From Bog-473 sp963791455 (lineage in GTDB: Bacteria > Actinomycetota > Acidimicrobiia > Acidimicrobiales > RAAP-2), in the NCBI GenBank assembly GCA_963791455.1, contig CAWBSM010000002.1, positions 558,001-622,000 on the forward strand: 64,000 nt of DNA. The letters run 5' to 3'. Below, in pieces: positions 37,314 to 45,567 of this stretch (its first letter is position 1; every line of letters starts with the position of its first letter). A model generated the notes under the pieces. The model was given only the letters and a program-made list of their open reading frames with translations. It ran no database searches and was not told the origin of the DNA. Made by a program: the position numbers and the translations under genes.

Positions 37314-38330
37314 CTAGGTCCAAGGGAGCACGGTGCGGGTCTGCCAATAGCTGAATGAGTCCTGGTAGATGGTGTCGAGCAGCCGCTCGACTAGTTGCTG
37401 GTCAAGTCGGAGTGCGAGGGCGGTGAGGTTGCTCTTCAACATCTCCAGGCTGACAGCGCCGCTGAGGACAACGTCCGCCCACGGCTGGGCGAGCACCACA
37501 GCGAGCGCCAACGCGTCGGGGGTACTCCCGGCGTTAGAGGCCGCCTCACGTAGCCCTGTCACATCGCCTCGGGCGGAGAGTCGGCCGTTGGCGAGGGGCT
37601 CTTTGACGATCACGCTCATCCCCGCCTCATGGGCAGCTTTGAGGGCAGAACCGGCACCGCGTTCGAGCAGATTCCACGTCGCCTGCACAGTGTCGAAGCC
37701 TCCGACCTCAAGGGCCCGCTCGATCGTTTGCGCTTGGCTGGGACCGGTCACCGTGAGCCCGATCGACACGCCACTCGCCCGCAGCCGAGCCAGCTCATCG
37801 AGCACGGCTCGATCCTCGAGCACTCCGCTCTCCAGCGTGGCGGAGTGGATTTGGTAGAGGCGCAGATTCGTCCCGAGCAGCTCGCAGGTCTCCGCCAGCT
37901 GACGACGGAGCGCTGCAACCGACAAATCCTTGACCTCGTGCACGGAAGCGTCCACCCGCCAATCTGCCACGTAGGTATAGCCCCACTTGGAGCCGACGCT
38001 GACCTCGCCAGGTCCCAGTCCGCGACGCTCCAGCCAAGCCGCCAAGAACGCCTCCGCCAGCCCGTACGAGCGCGCCGCGTCGAAGTACCGCACTCCGCCC
38101 TCATAGGCGGCGTCGAGAACCGAGTGCGTCAACTGCTCCAACGACGCCACAGGCGTGCGCCCCGCGAGATCCGCAGCGTGTCCGAGATTGATATAACCAG
38201 GCCGGCCGAGTGCGGCCAGCCCGAGCCCCATTCGACTGACCTCGAGACCCGAGCTATCCAAAATCGTGGGCACCGGCCGCGAAGAGTAACCCCGCTCTGA
38301 ACGACCCGACAACGGGCTGCGGTCTGACAC
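37314..38330 (-). CDS. aldo/keto reductase
   Basis: The 338-residue TIM-barrel NADPH-dependent reductase starts with GTG and has an N-terminal extension of ~20 polar residues. The catalytic tetrad is visible: Asp and Tyr in RYFDAARSYG, Lys in SVGSKWGYTY, and His in YQIHSATLE. Late strands carry the NADPH contacts (SALKAAHEAGMSVIVKEPL). It reduces aldehydes or ketones to alcohols. It is convergent with the LLM gene and upstream of the broken-gene cluster at 38.4-41 kb. Confidence 0.9.
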   Translation of the reverse strand: MSDRSPLSGRSERGYSSRPVPTILDSSGLEVSRMGLGLAALGRPGYINLGHAADLAGRTPVASLEQLTHSVLDAAYEGGVRYFDAARSYGLAEAFLAAWLERRGLGPGEVSVGSKWGYTYVADWRVDASVHEVKDLSVAALRRQLAETCELLGTNLRLYQIHSATLESGVLEDRAVLDELARLRASGVSIGLTVTGPSQAQTIERALEVGGFDTVQATWNLLERGAGSALKAAHEAGMSVIVKEPLANGRLSARGDVTGLREAASNAGSTPDALALAVVLAQPWADVVLSGAVSLEMLKSNLTALALRLDQQLVERLLDTIYQDSFSYWQTRTVLPWT

Positions 38331-38397
38331 AACGAAGAAAGTGAGTGGGCATCAGACGGCGAAAGCCGGACTCCCGCGGGGGACTGTCAAGCGAAGG

Positions 38398-38532
38398 TCA
38401 ACGAACGGGCGCTTTAAGTGTGAAGGAGTCGGCCTTGCCGGATACGACGAACTCTGCCTCTTCGAAGCCGAACACCGTGATGTCGATTTCCCCTATGAGA
38501 TCTGGTGATTTGCCGGCGAGTTGCTCAAACCG
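38398..38532 (-). pseudogene. C-terminal remnant of a luciferase-like (LLM) oxidoreductase
   Basis: Only the last 44 codons read as protein: RFEQLAGKSPDLIGEIDITVF, then FEEAEFVVSGKADSFTLKAP. The EIDITVFG turn is typical of the end of LLM class F420-dependent oxidoreductases. The upstream part is missing; the SDR at 38525 begins its 3' end exactly there. The fragment suggests a deletion joined the two genes. Confidence 0.45.
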
Positions 38533-39382
38533 TGCAGCTCTGGAATTCATCGCACGCAGAACCCGGCGTCGACCGGCAGGCCACACCTGTGATCCACTTG
38601 GCCTGGTCCGAGACGAGGAAGGCCACGGCATCGGAGATGTCCTCCGGCTCGAGGATGTCGATGGGCATGGCGTTTTGCATCGCCGAAATTGAGTTGTCGC
38701 CTCCCTCAGCGGCCTGCAGGGCCAGGGTCATCATGGCCTCGTTCATGGTCATCCCCGACTTGACGCCCGTGGGGTGCACGCTGTTGACGCGTATCGACTC
38801 GGGGGCCAGCGTCACCGCCAACTGCTTCATGAGGCCGACGAGCCCGGTCTTGGCCGCCGTGTACGCCACCTGTCCGACGCCGGAGCCGGGGCTGGCCCGC
38901 AGTCCGGCGGTGGAGCTGGTGATGACGATGGAGCCGCCCCGGCCGCCGGCCCGCAACGTCGGAAGCGCTACCGAGACGGTGTTCCACGTCCCGGTCAGAT
39001 TGGTGTTGATGATGTCGCTCCACACGGCGGCGGGGTCCCCACCATCGCCGAGCCGCACGATTCCGGCGTTGGCGAGGACGATGTCCACCCGCCCGAGAGA
39101 GGCCACGCCCTCGTCGAAGGCCTTCTGAAGGCCGGCCAGGTCGCGCACGTCCGCGGTGAGGGCGACCACCTTGCGGCCCTCGGCCTCGACCAACTGCGCG
39201 GTCTCGTCCAGATCGGCCCGTGTGGCGTTGGGGTAGTCGATCGACGGGGTGTCGGCGCAGATGCCGACGGCCAACATGTCGGCCCCTTCCCGGGCCAGAC
39301 GAATGGCGTGCGACCGCCCCTGCCCGCGCGCTGCGCCTGTGATGAATGCGACATTGCCGTCGAGTCCAGCCATGTTGCTCAC
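38525..39382 (-). CDS. mycofactocin-type SDR, C-terminus frameshifted
   Basis: The 285-codon frame encodes an SDR of the group often associated with mycofactocin: NVAFITGAARGQGRSHAIRLA, then a long insertion containing ICADTPSIDYPNATRADLDE, LANAGIVRL, ITSSTAGL, AYTAAKTGL, VNSVHPTGVKSGM and AKWITGVA. After ITGVA the frame reads CRSTPGSACDEF; one added C (GGCC to GGCCC near 38577) would give LPVDAGFCVR and stop at 38547, the normal ending. The last ~15 residues are thus probably a sequence error or mutation. The start is GTG 39382 or ATG 39373. Confidence 0.85.
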   Translation of the reverse strand: MSNMAGLDGNVAFITGAARGQGRSHAIRLAREGADMLAVGICADTPSIDYPNATRADLDETAQLVEAEGRKVVALTADVRDLAGLQKAFDEGVASLGRVDIVLANAGIVRLGDGGDPAAVWSDIINTNLTGTWNTVSVALPTLRAGGRGGSIVITSSTAGLRASPGSGVGQVAYTAAKTGLVGLMKQLAVTLAPESIRVNSVHPTGVKSGMTMNEAMMTLALQAAEGGDNSISAMQNAMPIDILEPEDISDAVAFLVSDQAKWITGVACRSTPGSACDEFQSCTV

Positions 39383-39427
39383 TTCTCCTTCGCCGCGTTG
39401 ATGGATCGAACGAATGGAACCCGACTA

Positions 39428-40554
39428 CTACGCGATGCCGATGGACTTGACCCGCAGGAACTCCTCCACACCGAGCCGGCCGCCTTCCTTGCCCATGCCC
39501 GAGATGCCGATGCCCCCGAAGGGGCGTTGGACCCGCAGGTTGGCGGCCCCGTTGATGAGTACCTCCCCGCTGACGAGCTCTTCGGCCACGCGGAGACCGC
39601 GGGACAGGTTTCGCGTCTGGACGTAGCCGGACAGCCCGTAGCGGGTGCTGTTGGCGATACGGATCGCCTCCTCGTCGTCGGCGAAGGGCGTCATGGCCAG
39701 CACAGGGCCGAACACCTCGTTCTGGGCCAGCTCGGAGTCGGGGTCGACGTCGGCGAACACGGTCGGCTCAATGAAGTAACCCCGTGCCAGGACGCCACCG
39801 ATCCGAGACCCGCCCGTCACCAGACGGGCACCGTCCTTCTGGGCCCGCTCGATCATGCCCAAAATGCGCTCGAGCGCTGCCTCGTTGATCACGGGCCCCG
39901 CCATCACGGACGGGTCCCAGGGGTTCCCCACCGGGATGCCCTTGGCCACCATGGCCACGCGGGCGACCACGTCCTCGTACACGGACTGTTGGACGAGCAT
40001 GCGGGTGGGGAACGCGCACCCTGGCCCGACAGGACACCGACGCTCATCATCGTGCCGAGCCCGCACGCTGCGTCGAGGTCGGCGTCGTCGAAGACGATGT
40101 TGGCCGACTTGCCGCCGAGCTCGAGCGTGGCGGGCTTCATGGTGTCGGCACAGGCGTGCAGGGTCCTGCTCGCGGTGGCTGGTCCGCCGGTGAAGGACAC
40201 CTTGCGCACGTTGGGGTGCACGACCAGTGCCTCGCCGCCGGCCGCGTTCCCCGGCAGGATGCTACATACGCCCGCGGGGAACCCGGCCTCCTCGACGAGG
40301 TCCATGAACAGCTCGGCCGAGAACGGGGTGAGCTCTGAGGGCTTGCATACGACGGTGCACCCTGCCGCCAACGCGGCCGGGATCTTCATCGCCAATGAGA
40401 TCAGTGGGCCGTTCCAAGTGATGATGATGCCGACGACTCCGTAGGGCTCGAGCAGCGTGTAGTTGAGCTCGCCCACGCCCGACTTCCCCTGGATCGGTAC
40501 TCCAACCGAGGCCCCAGCGGTGGCCGTGAACCGCGATAGGGCAGGGCGCCTCAC
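39428..40554 (-). pseudogene. aldehyde dehydrogenase, 5'-truncated and frameshifted
   Basis: Two frames join into one aldehyde dehydrogenase. The first contains YTLLEPYGVVGIIITWNGPL, CKPSELTPFSAELFMD, FTGGPATASRTLHACADT and LELGGKSANIVFDDADLD (the Glu motif). The second supplies GCAFPTRMLVQQSVYEDVV (catalytic Cys region), the ending EVFGPVLAMTPF, and FGGIGISGMGKEGG. The break is at about 40020, and one extra G in a GGG run repairs it. The N-terminal ~110 residues normally before YTLLEPYG are absent, so the gene is also cut at its 5' side near 40554. Confidence 0.82.
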
Positions 40555-40757
40555 TGTCTACGCCAGCTGGAACGGGTCCACAGAGACCGCTACAGCGCAG
40601 CCTTGACCGTAGTCCAACGCAAAGTCCGCTTAGAAATCGTGCTCGACCATGTTGGCGAGCTTGCTCAGTGCATATGGCGACGCCAGCGGGTAGGACGTCA
40701 AATGCTCATTGTCCTACTCTTTCGTTTTGCGCGGTCCCCTTCATCTCGAGTGAGCTG

Positions 40758-40995
40758 CGCTACGTCTATGCCGGTTCTCAGGCAATGGCCGACCCTTCGC
40801 CGCTCGGACGCCTCAGCGCCATTGCGATCCCGACCCTGGTGCCGGTGGGGCGAGAGCGATCAGATTGTCGAGCCCTCTTACGGCCGGGCCTATACCGCTG
40901 CCATTAACGGAGCGCGTTTCGAGGTACTGCCGAATACGGATCACATGCCCCAGATGGAGTCTCCCGACCTCGTCCTGCAAGCGAACTACATTTAG
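40758..40995 (+). pseudogene. C-terminal remnant of an alpha/beta hydrolase, frameshifted
   Basis: The frame DPSPLGRLSAIAIPTLVPVG shifts at a GGGG run near 40845 to ESDQIVEPSYGRAYTAAI, then FEVLPNTDHMPQMESP and a stop. This is the usual final third of an alpha/beta hydrolase, with the catalytic Asp region (GESDQIV) and His (TDHMPQ). The nucleophile elbow and N-terminal part are missing. The fragment abuts the truncated aldehyde dehydrogenase, suggesting a deletion or rearrangement point around 40550-40750. Confidence 0.65.
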
Positions 40996-41058
40996 CGAGC
41001 GATGTCAGACGCCGCCGCCGCCGTCTAGGACGTCTGTCTGTAGGCTCGCAGCAGCCGC

Positions 41059-42957
41059 ATGGCCGTCGTCGACCCCCCTGAGAGCTCCACTCGTACGGCG
41101 TGGCTACAGCGCGACACCGCCCTTCGCCGGTTCTTGCAAACCGAGACGGCGAGCGCCACCCTCCTCCTCGGGGCTGCGGTCGGCGCGCTGATCTGGGCGA
41201 ACGTCGACACGTCCTCCTACGACCGCGTGTGGCAGACCCGCCTGTCCGTGCACGTCGGTCAGGCAGCGCTGTCCATGGACCTGCGTGGCTGGGTCAACAG
41301 CGGGCTCATGAGCTTCTTCTTCCTAGTCGTCGGTCTCGAGGCACGCCGGGAGTTCGACATCGGCGAGTTTCGAGAACGGCCCAGAATCATCCTTCCCGTG
41401 CTCGCGGGCTTGGGCGGGATGGTGGGAGCGATCGGACTCTACCTGGCCCTCAATGCTGGTCGGACCTCGGCACACGGCTGGGGCGTGTCGATGTCGACCG
41501 ATACTGCCTTCACCCTCGGCCTGCTCGCTCTCCTTGGCAAGCACGCTCCCGAACGACTGCGAGGCTTCATCCTCACGCTCACCGTCGTCGACGACATCGT
41601 GGGCCTTGTGGTGATCGCCACCGTCTACACCCAACACCTCACGGTCGCTCCCCTCGTCATCGCGATCGGACTCATGGCGCTTGCGGCTCTCGCAGCATCG
41701 CTCCGGATCCACTACGGATTGCTTTACTTCGTATTGGCCGCGGCGAGCTGGGTCGCGTTGGTCGAGTCCGGCGTCGACCCGGTCGTCGTCGGACTTGCGG
41801 CGGGCCTCATTGCCTATGCCGCTCCGCCAGCCCGCAGCGACCTCGAACGGACTTCAGACCTCTTCCGAGACTTCCGGGAGCAGCCGACCGCTGGGATGGC
41901 CAGGCAGCTTCGCGCCGGCGTGCGGACCGCGGTCTCCCCCAACGAGCGTCTGCAGCAGATGTGGCACCCATGGACGAGCTTTCTCATCGTCCCGTTGTTC
42001 GGCCTCGCGAACGCTGGCATACCCATCGATATCGCCTTTCTCGCCCAGGCCTATACGTCGCCCATCACACTCGGGATTGTCGTTGGTTACGTGGTCGGCA
42101 AGCCAGCGGGGATCATGACCGTGTCCGCCCTCGTCAACAAAGTGACGAGGGGCCGACTCCGTCCGCCGGTTGGCTGGCTGGCCGCCCTAGGCGGTGGCAC
42201 CTTGGCCGGGATGGGCTTCACGGTCTCGCTGCTCGTCGCCTCGGTCGCTTTCACCGGCGTCGAGTTGAAAGAGGCGACGCTCGGCGTTCTCACCGCGGCC
42301 GTCGTTGCAGCCCTATTGACCTGGTTGGTGTTCCAGATAGCGAATCGTCTGCCGTCCCCACTTCGCAGCCGAGCGCTCCTGGGCCAGTCACCCGCGATCG
42401 TGGACCTCGCCGATCCAGTCGATGGGGACCGTGACCATATCCGCGGACCCGCGGATGCCGGCGTAACCCTCGTCGAGTATGGCGACTTCGAGTGTCCGTA
42501 CTGTGGTCGGGCCGAGCCGGTGATCCGCGAACTACTGGCCGACTTCGGCGACCTGCGTTACGTATGGCGCCATCTGCCACTGAACGATGTGCACCCGAGC
42601 GCTCAGTTGGCGGCGGAGGCATCCGAGGCGGCGGCGGCGCAAGGAGCCTTCTGGCCGATGCACGACCTGCTGATTGATCACCAGGATGAGCTGGCCCCCA
42701 AGGACCTCATCCGGTACGCGGAACAGCTCGGTCTCGATGTGAATACATTTACCGAGGACCTCCGAAGTCATCGATGGACTGAACGAGTCGCTGCGGACGT
42801 GGAAAGCGCTGACGTGAGCGTGGTCGCGGGTACCCCTAGCTTCTTTGTCAACGGACAACGGCAGACGGGAGCGTATGACATCGAAACCCTCAGCCGAGCC
42901 GTAAGGACCGCTCGGGCACAGGCTCGGGCACAGGCGCATGGTGAGCATCGCAGGTAA
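41059..42957 (+). CDS. nhaA: NhaA-type Na+/H+ antiporter fused to a DsbA-like thioredoxin domain
   Basis: Residues ~25-430 form the NhaA antiporter with twelve-helix character: SMSTDTAFTLGLL has the essential Asp (D148, E. coli D133) and LTVVDDIVG the D178/D179 pair (E. coli D163/D164). The C-terminal ~170 residues are a DsbA/thioredoxin-like domain: VTLVEYGDFECPYCGRAEP (C479-PY-C482), HLPLNDVHPSAQLA, and the cis-Pro loop VAGTPSFFVNGQ. The antiporter exchanges sodium for protons at the membrane; the thiol domain would sit at the membrane surface. Similar fusions are known from actinobacteria. No coupled neighbours. Confidence 0.93.
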   Translation: MAVVDPPESSTRTAWLQRDTALRRFLQTETASATLLLGAAVGALIWANVDTSSYDRVWQTRLSVHVGQAALSMDLRGWVNSGLMSFFFLVVGLEARREFDIGEFRERPRIILPVLAGLGGMVGAIGLYLALNAGRTSAHGWGVSMSTDTAFTLGLLALLGKHAPERLRGFILTLTVVDDIVGLVVIATVYTQHLTVAPLVIAIGLMALAALAASLRIHYGLLYFVLAAASWVALVESGVDPVVVGLAAGLIAYAAPPARSDLERTSDLFRDFREQPTAGMARQLRAGVRTAVSPNERLQQMWHPWTSFLIVPLFGLANAGIPIDIAFLAQAYTSPITLGIVVGYVVGKPAGIMTVSALVNKVTRGRLRPPVGWLAALGGGTLAGMGFTVSLLVASVAFTGVELKEATLGVLTAAVVAALLTWLVFQIANRLPSPLRSRALLGQSPAIVDLADPVDGDRDHIRGPADAGVTLVEYGDFECPYCGRAEPVIRELLADFGDLRYVWRHLPLNDVHPSAQLAAEASEAAAAQGAFWPMHDLLIDHQDELAPKDLIRYAEQLGLDVNTFTEDLRSHRWTERVAADVESADVSVVAGTPSFFVNGQRQTGAYDIETLSRAVRTARAQARAQAHGEHRR

Positions 42958-43083
42958 CTGACTTCGTCTGCTTGACAGGCATAAAACGAACAGTCATCCT
43001 CTTGCAACGGCCGTGGAGGGGGCGACCGGCACGACAGGACACGTCCACCGGAACGATGGCGGTGTCCGGTGGAGGTGAGCATC

Positions 43084-45435
43084 GTGAATCGTGGAACCGG
43101 GCCGACGCATGTGCAGGGAGTGTTGGCGATCGACGAGCGTGTTCTACGGAATTATTGGGTCACCCAGACCTATTCGGATCTCTCCGCGGGGCTATGTCGA
43201 TTACTGGGGCCAAACACCGCCAACTGGTGCACGTTCGGCACTTGGGCGTCGGATACGGTCGGCCGGAACATTCGCGGGGAGGACCTACCCAAATGGCTCC
43301 ATGACCGCGTCGTACTTCACGATGGGATGATGGGGGCGATCCGCTCCGTGAACGACGGACGGCAGGGAAGATTGCTCTCTGAGATCTTCCGCGAACTCAC
43401 ACCCGATCACGTCTTCGATGTCGTGCGTGAGCTGCTCGGCGCGTGTGCCCTGAATCTGTCCAACGGCAACACTGAGGTGTTCGCCGAGATCGCGCCCGCA
43501 GCCGCGACGTTCATCTCGGTCTACGGAGCTCAGCGGGTCGACTACTCCTCCGCGCGTGCCAGCGTGCTCGAGCAGTGCGACGGCGCTCCCCCATTCGAGG
43601 GCGTCAATCGCCTGCGCGCCGGGTTCTCTCTCTGGTGTGACGCCATTGAGGAGACGACTCCGGCCGTTAGGAGCCAGTACATCTTGGCCGGCTCGCTGCA
43701 GCTCGGCGCGCACGAGCAACATCACCTCCAGGGTGCGATCGCCGGCAGCATCGACATGGGAATCAACCAAAGCGCCGCCCTCTACAGGAAGCGCCTGGTC
43801 TCCGAAAACGGGGCAATTGCCCGGCTCGAGCCGTCGATCGCCTCGGCTCTCGACCCCGTCGTGAGGGCCACGGGCGATCTCTGGGGTGATCTGATGACGA
43901 AGCTCCTCGGCACCATCGAGACACCCGATGGAACACTGTTGCTGGACCAGGACGTGCCCCCGATCCCGGACCAGTCGTTCACACCTCCAGAGATAGTGCC
44001 CATCGTGGTCGACGACTTGGCCAGATTGTTGGCTCGCTTCGACCACAGCGATGGCAATGGCCTCGGTAGTGCCGCTGCCGACTGGGTGAAGCTCGACGAC
44101 CGCATGAACTTCATCGCGAACCTGTTTGTCTCCCGCCTTCACCGGAGCGAGCTGTTCCAAGCCCCATTCAACGAGGCGGTCGTCTCGGACATCGAAGCCG
44201 GCCGGATCCCTGGCCAGACTTTCTCTATCAGCTGGCCGGCTCCCGACCCGCGGCGTGGTCCACCTCCCACGATCGGAACCCGACGGTTCACCGACGAGTT
44301 CCTCGAAGGCCTCCGAACGGCTTCGGACTGGCCGGCCGACAATGCTGTCAGGACCTTTTTCGACGAGAGCGGGGAGGGGCATGCCGGCCTCTTTACACGA
44401 CTGGCACGCCTCTCGTCTGGCGACATCCCGGATCAGCAGCTGCCCGGCGTCGGCGCATTCGTCACCGAAAAGGAACCGTGGCCGGAATGGGCCGATGCAG
44501 AACTGGTCCACGGAGGTCAGCAATTCTTCCGCCAGTGGGGGCCCCAGCTTGGCATGGCGCTGTGGATGGCTTCCTTGCCGGCAGACTACGCCTGCGCGAA
44601 AGGGGCGGAACCGCTGGTACGGACCGCCCGGTTAACCGGGAAGCCGAAGCGCCGCTACGTCGAAACAGGGCAGATGATCATCAACGCGATGACGCCCGGG
44701 GCCCTCGAGCCAGGGGCGCTCGGTTACGAGACGATCCGCCACGTCCGTCTGATGCACGCGGCGGTCCGCCACCTACTACTCAATTCAGAGGACCTCCGGT
44801 CACCCGCCGGGGATCCCATCGAACCCTGGGACGACACGCTTGGCGTGCCTCTGAACCAGGAAGACCTACTCGGATGCCTCTTCTCTTTCAGTGTCGTGGG
44901 TATCGATTCTCTCCGCCGGTCGGGCGTCCGCGTAGATGACGCCGGAGCCGAGGCCTACATCCACGCGTGGAACCTGGTCGGCTACCAGATGGGGATCCGT
45001 TCGGACCTCCTCCCGCTGGATTGGGCCGACTCCCATGCAATCTGGGAGCACATCAAGACCCGCGCGTACGCCCAAAGTGACGCCGGCCGGGAGCTGACCG
45101 CAGCCGCCATCGAGTGCATGCGGGATCTCATCCGGATCGGCCCGCTGGGAGGCCTTCCTGCGTCCGGCATCCGTCACTATCTCGGCGGCCAGACCGCGGA
45201 GCTGCTGGGTGTACCCGCGGCCGATTGGACCCGATGGTTCTTCACGTTCGTGCAAGTTACCGACACCCTCTTCGACCGGACCTGGGGCCGCTTGCCCGGC
45301 GTGCCGAATCTGTCTGCAGCGCTGGGACTGCGGATGCTGCGCGGGTTCGAACTCACCGAGCGCGACGGCGACCGATCAAGCTTCCAAATCACCGACGAGC
45401 TCAGGTCGGCGTGGAACCTCGGGAACGTCCCCTAA
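43084..45435 (+). CDS. two-part protein with a C-terminal MpaB-like (DUF2236) oxygenase domain
   Basis: The 783-residue product starts at a GTG behind GGAGGTGAGCATC. Residues ~10-320 are a mostly helical domain with RNYWVTQTYSDLS, NWCTFGTWAS, and LGAHEQHHLQGAIAGSIDMG, a pattern I have seen only in uncharacterised actinobacterial proteins. Residues ~430-783 match DUF2236/MpaB oxygenases: WMASLPADYACAKGAEPL, RHVRLMHAAVRHLL (Arg/His heme-site motif), LLGCLFSFSVVGIDSLR and YIHAWNLVGYQMGI. MpaB enzymes are heme b oxygenases related to latex-clearing protein. The combination in one chain is unusual. Heme binding is inferred from the family. Confidence 0.85.
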   Translation: MNRGTGPTHVQGVLAIDERVLRNYWVTQTYSDLSAGLCRLLGPNTANWCTFGTWASDTVGRNIRGEDLPKWLHDRVVLHDGMMGAIRSVNDGRQGRLLSEIFRELTPDHVFDVVRELLGACALNLSNGNTEVFAEIAPAAATFISVYGAQRVDYSSARASVLEQCDGAPPFEGVNRLRAGFSLWCDAIEETTPAVRSQYILAGSLQLGAHEQHHLQGAIAGSIDMGINQSAALYRKRLVSENGAIARLEPSIASALDPVVRATGDLWGDLMTKLLGTIETPDGTLLLDQDVPPIPDQSFTPPEIVPIVVDDLARLLARFDHSDGNGLGSAAADWVKLDDRMNFIANLFVSRLHRSELFQAPFNEAVVSDIEAGRIPGQTFSISWPAPDPRRGPPPTIGTRRFTDEFLEGLRTASDWPADNAVRTFFDESGEGHAGLFTRLARLSSGDIPDQQLPGVGAFVTEKEPWPEWADAELVHGGQQFFRQWGPQLGMALWMASLPADYACAKGAEPLVRTARLTGKPKRRYVETGQMIINAMTPGALEPGALGYETIRHVRLMHAAVRHLLLNSEDLRSPAGDPIEPWDDTLGVPLNQEDLLGCLFSFSVVGIDSLRRSGVRVDDAGAEAYIHAWNLVGYQMGIRSDLLPLDWADSHAIWEHIKTRAYAQSDAGRELTAAAIECMRDLIRIGPLGGLPASGIRHYLGGQTAELLGVPAADWTRWFFTFVQVTDTLFDRTWGRLPGVPNLSAALGLRMLRGFELTERDGDRSSFQITDELRSAWNLGNVP

Positions 45436-45567
45436 CCGCAGCACACCCTCTAAAGGCCGGGCCACGCCGAGCGGACGGTGCTCAACTCCAGTTGCTGATT
45501 CTTTTCCCCCGACTTAACCTGCCGTGGTAGCAGGGTCCGTGCGACGTTGTGCTTCAGGAGGTGGCGC

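Noticed and set aside
38774..40444. 556-codon plus-strand frame
   Set aside because: Fully antisense to an SDR and an aldehyde dehydrogenase; Gly/Asp/His-rich composition without any domain, typical of the reverse strand of high-GC genes.
43285..44523. 412-codon minus-strand frame
   Set aside because: Antisense to the MpaB-type protein, with no recognisable motif and no ribosome-binding site.
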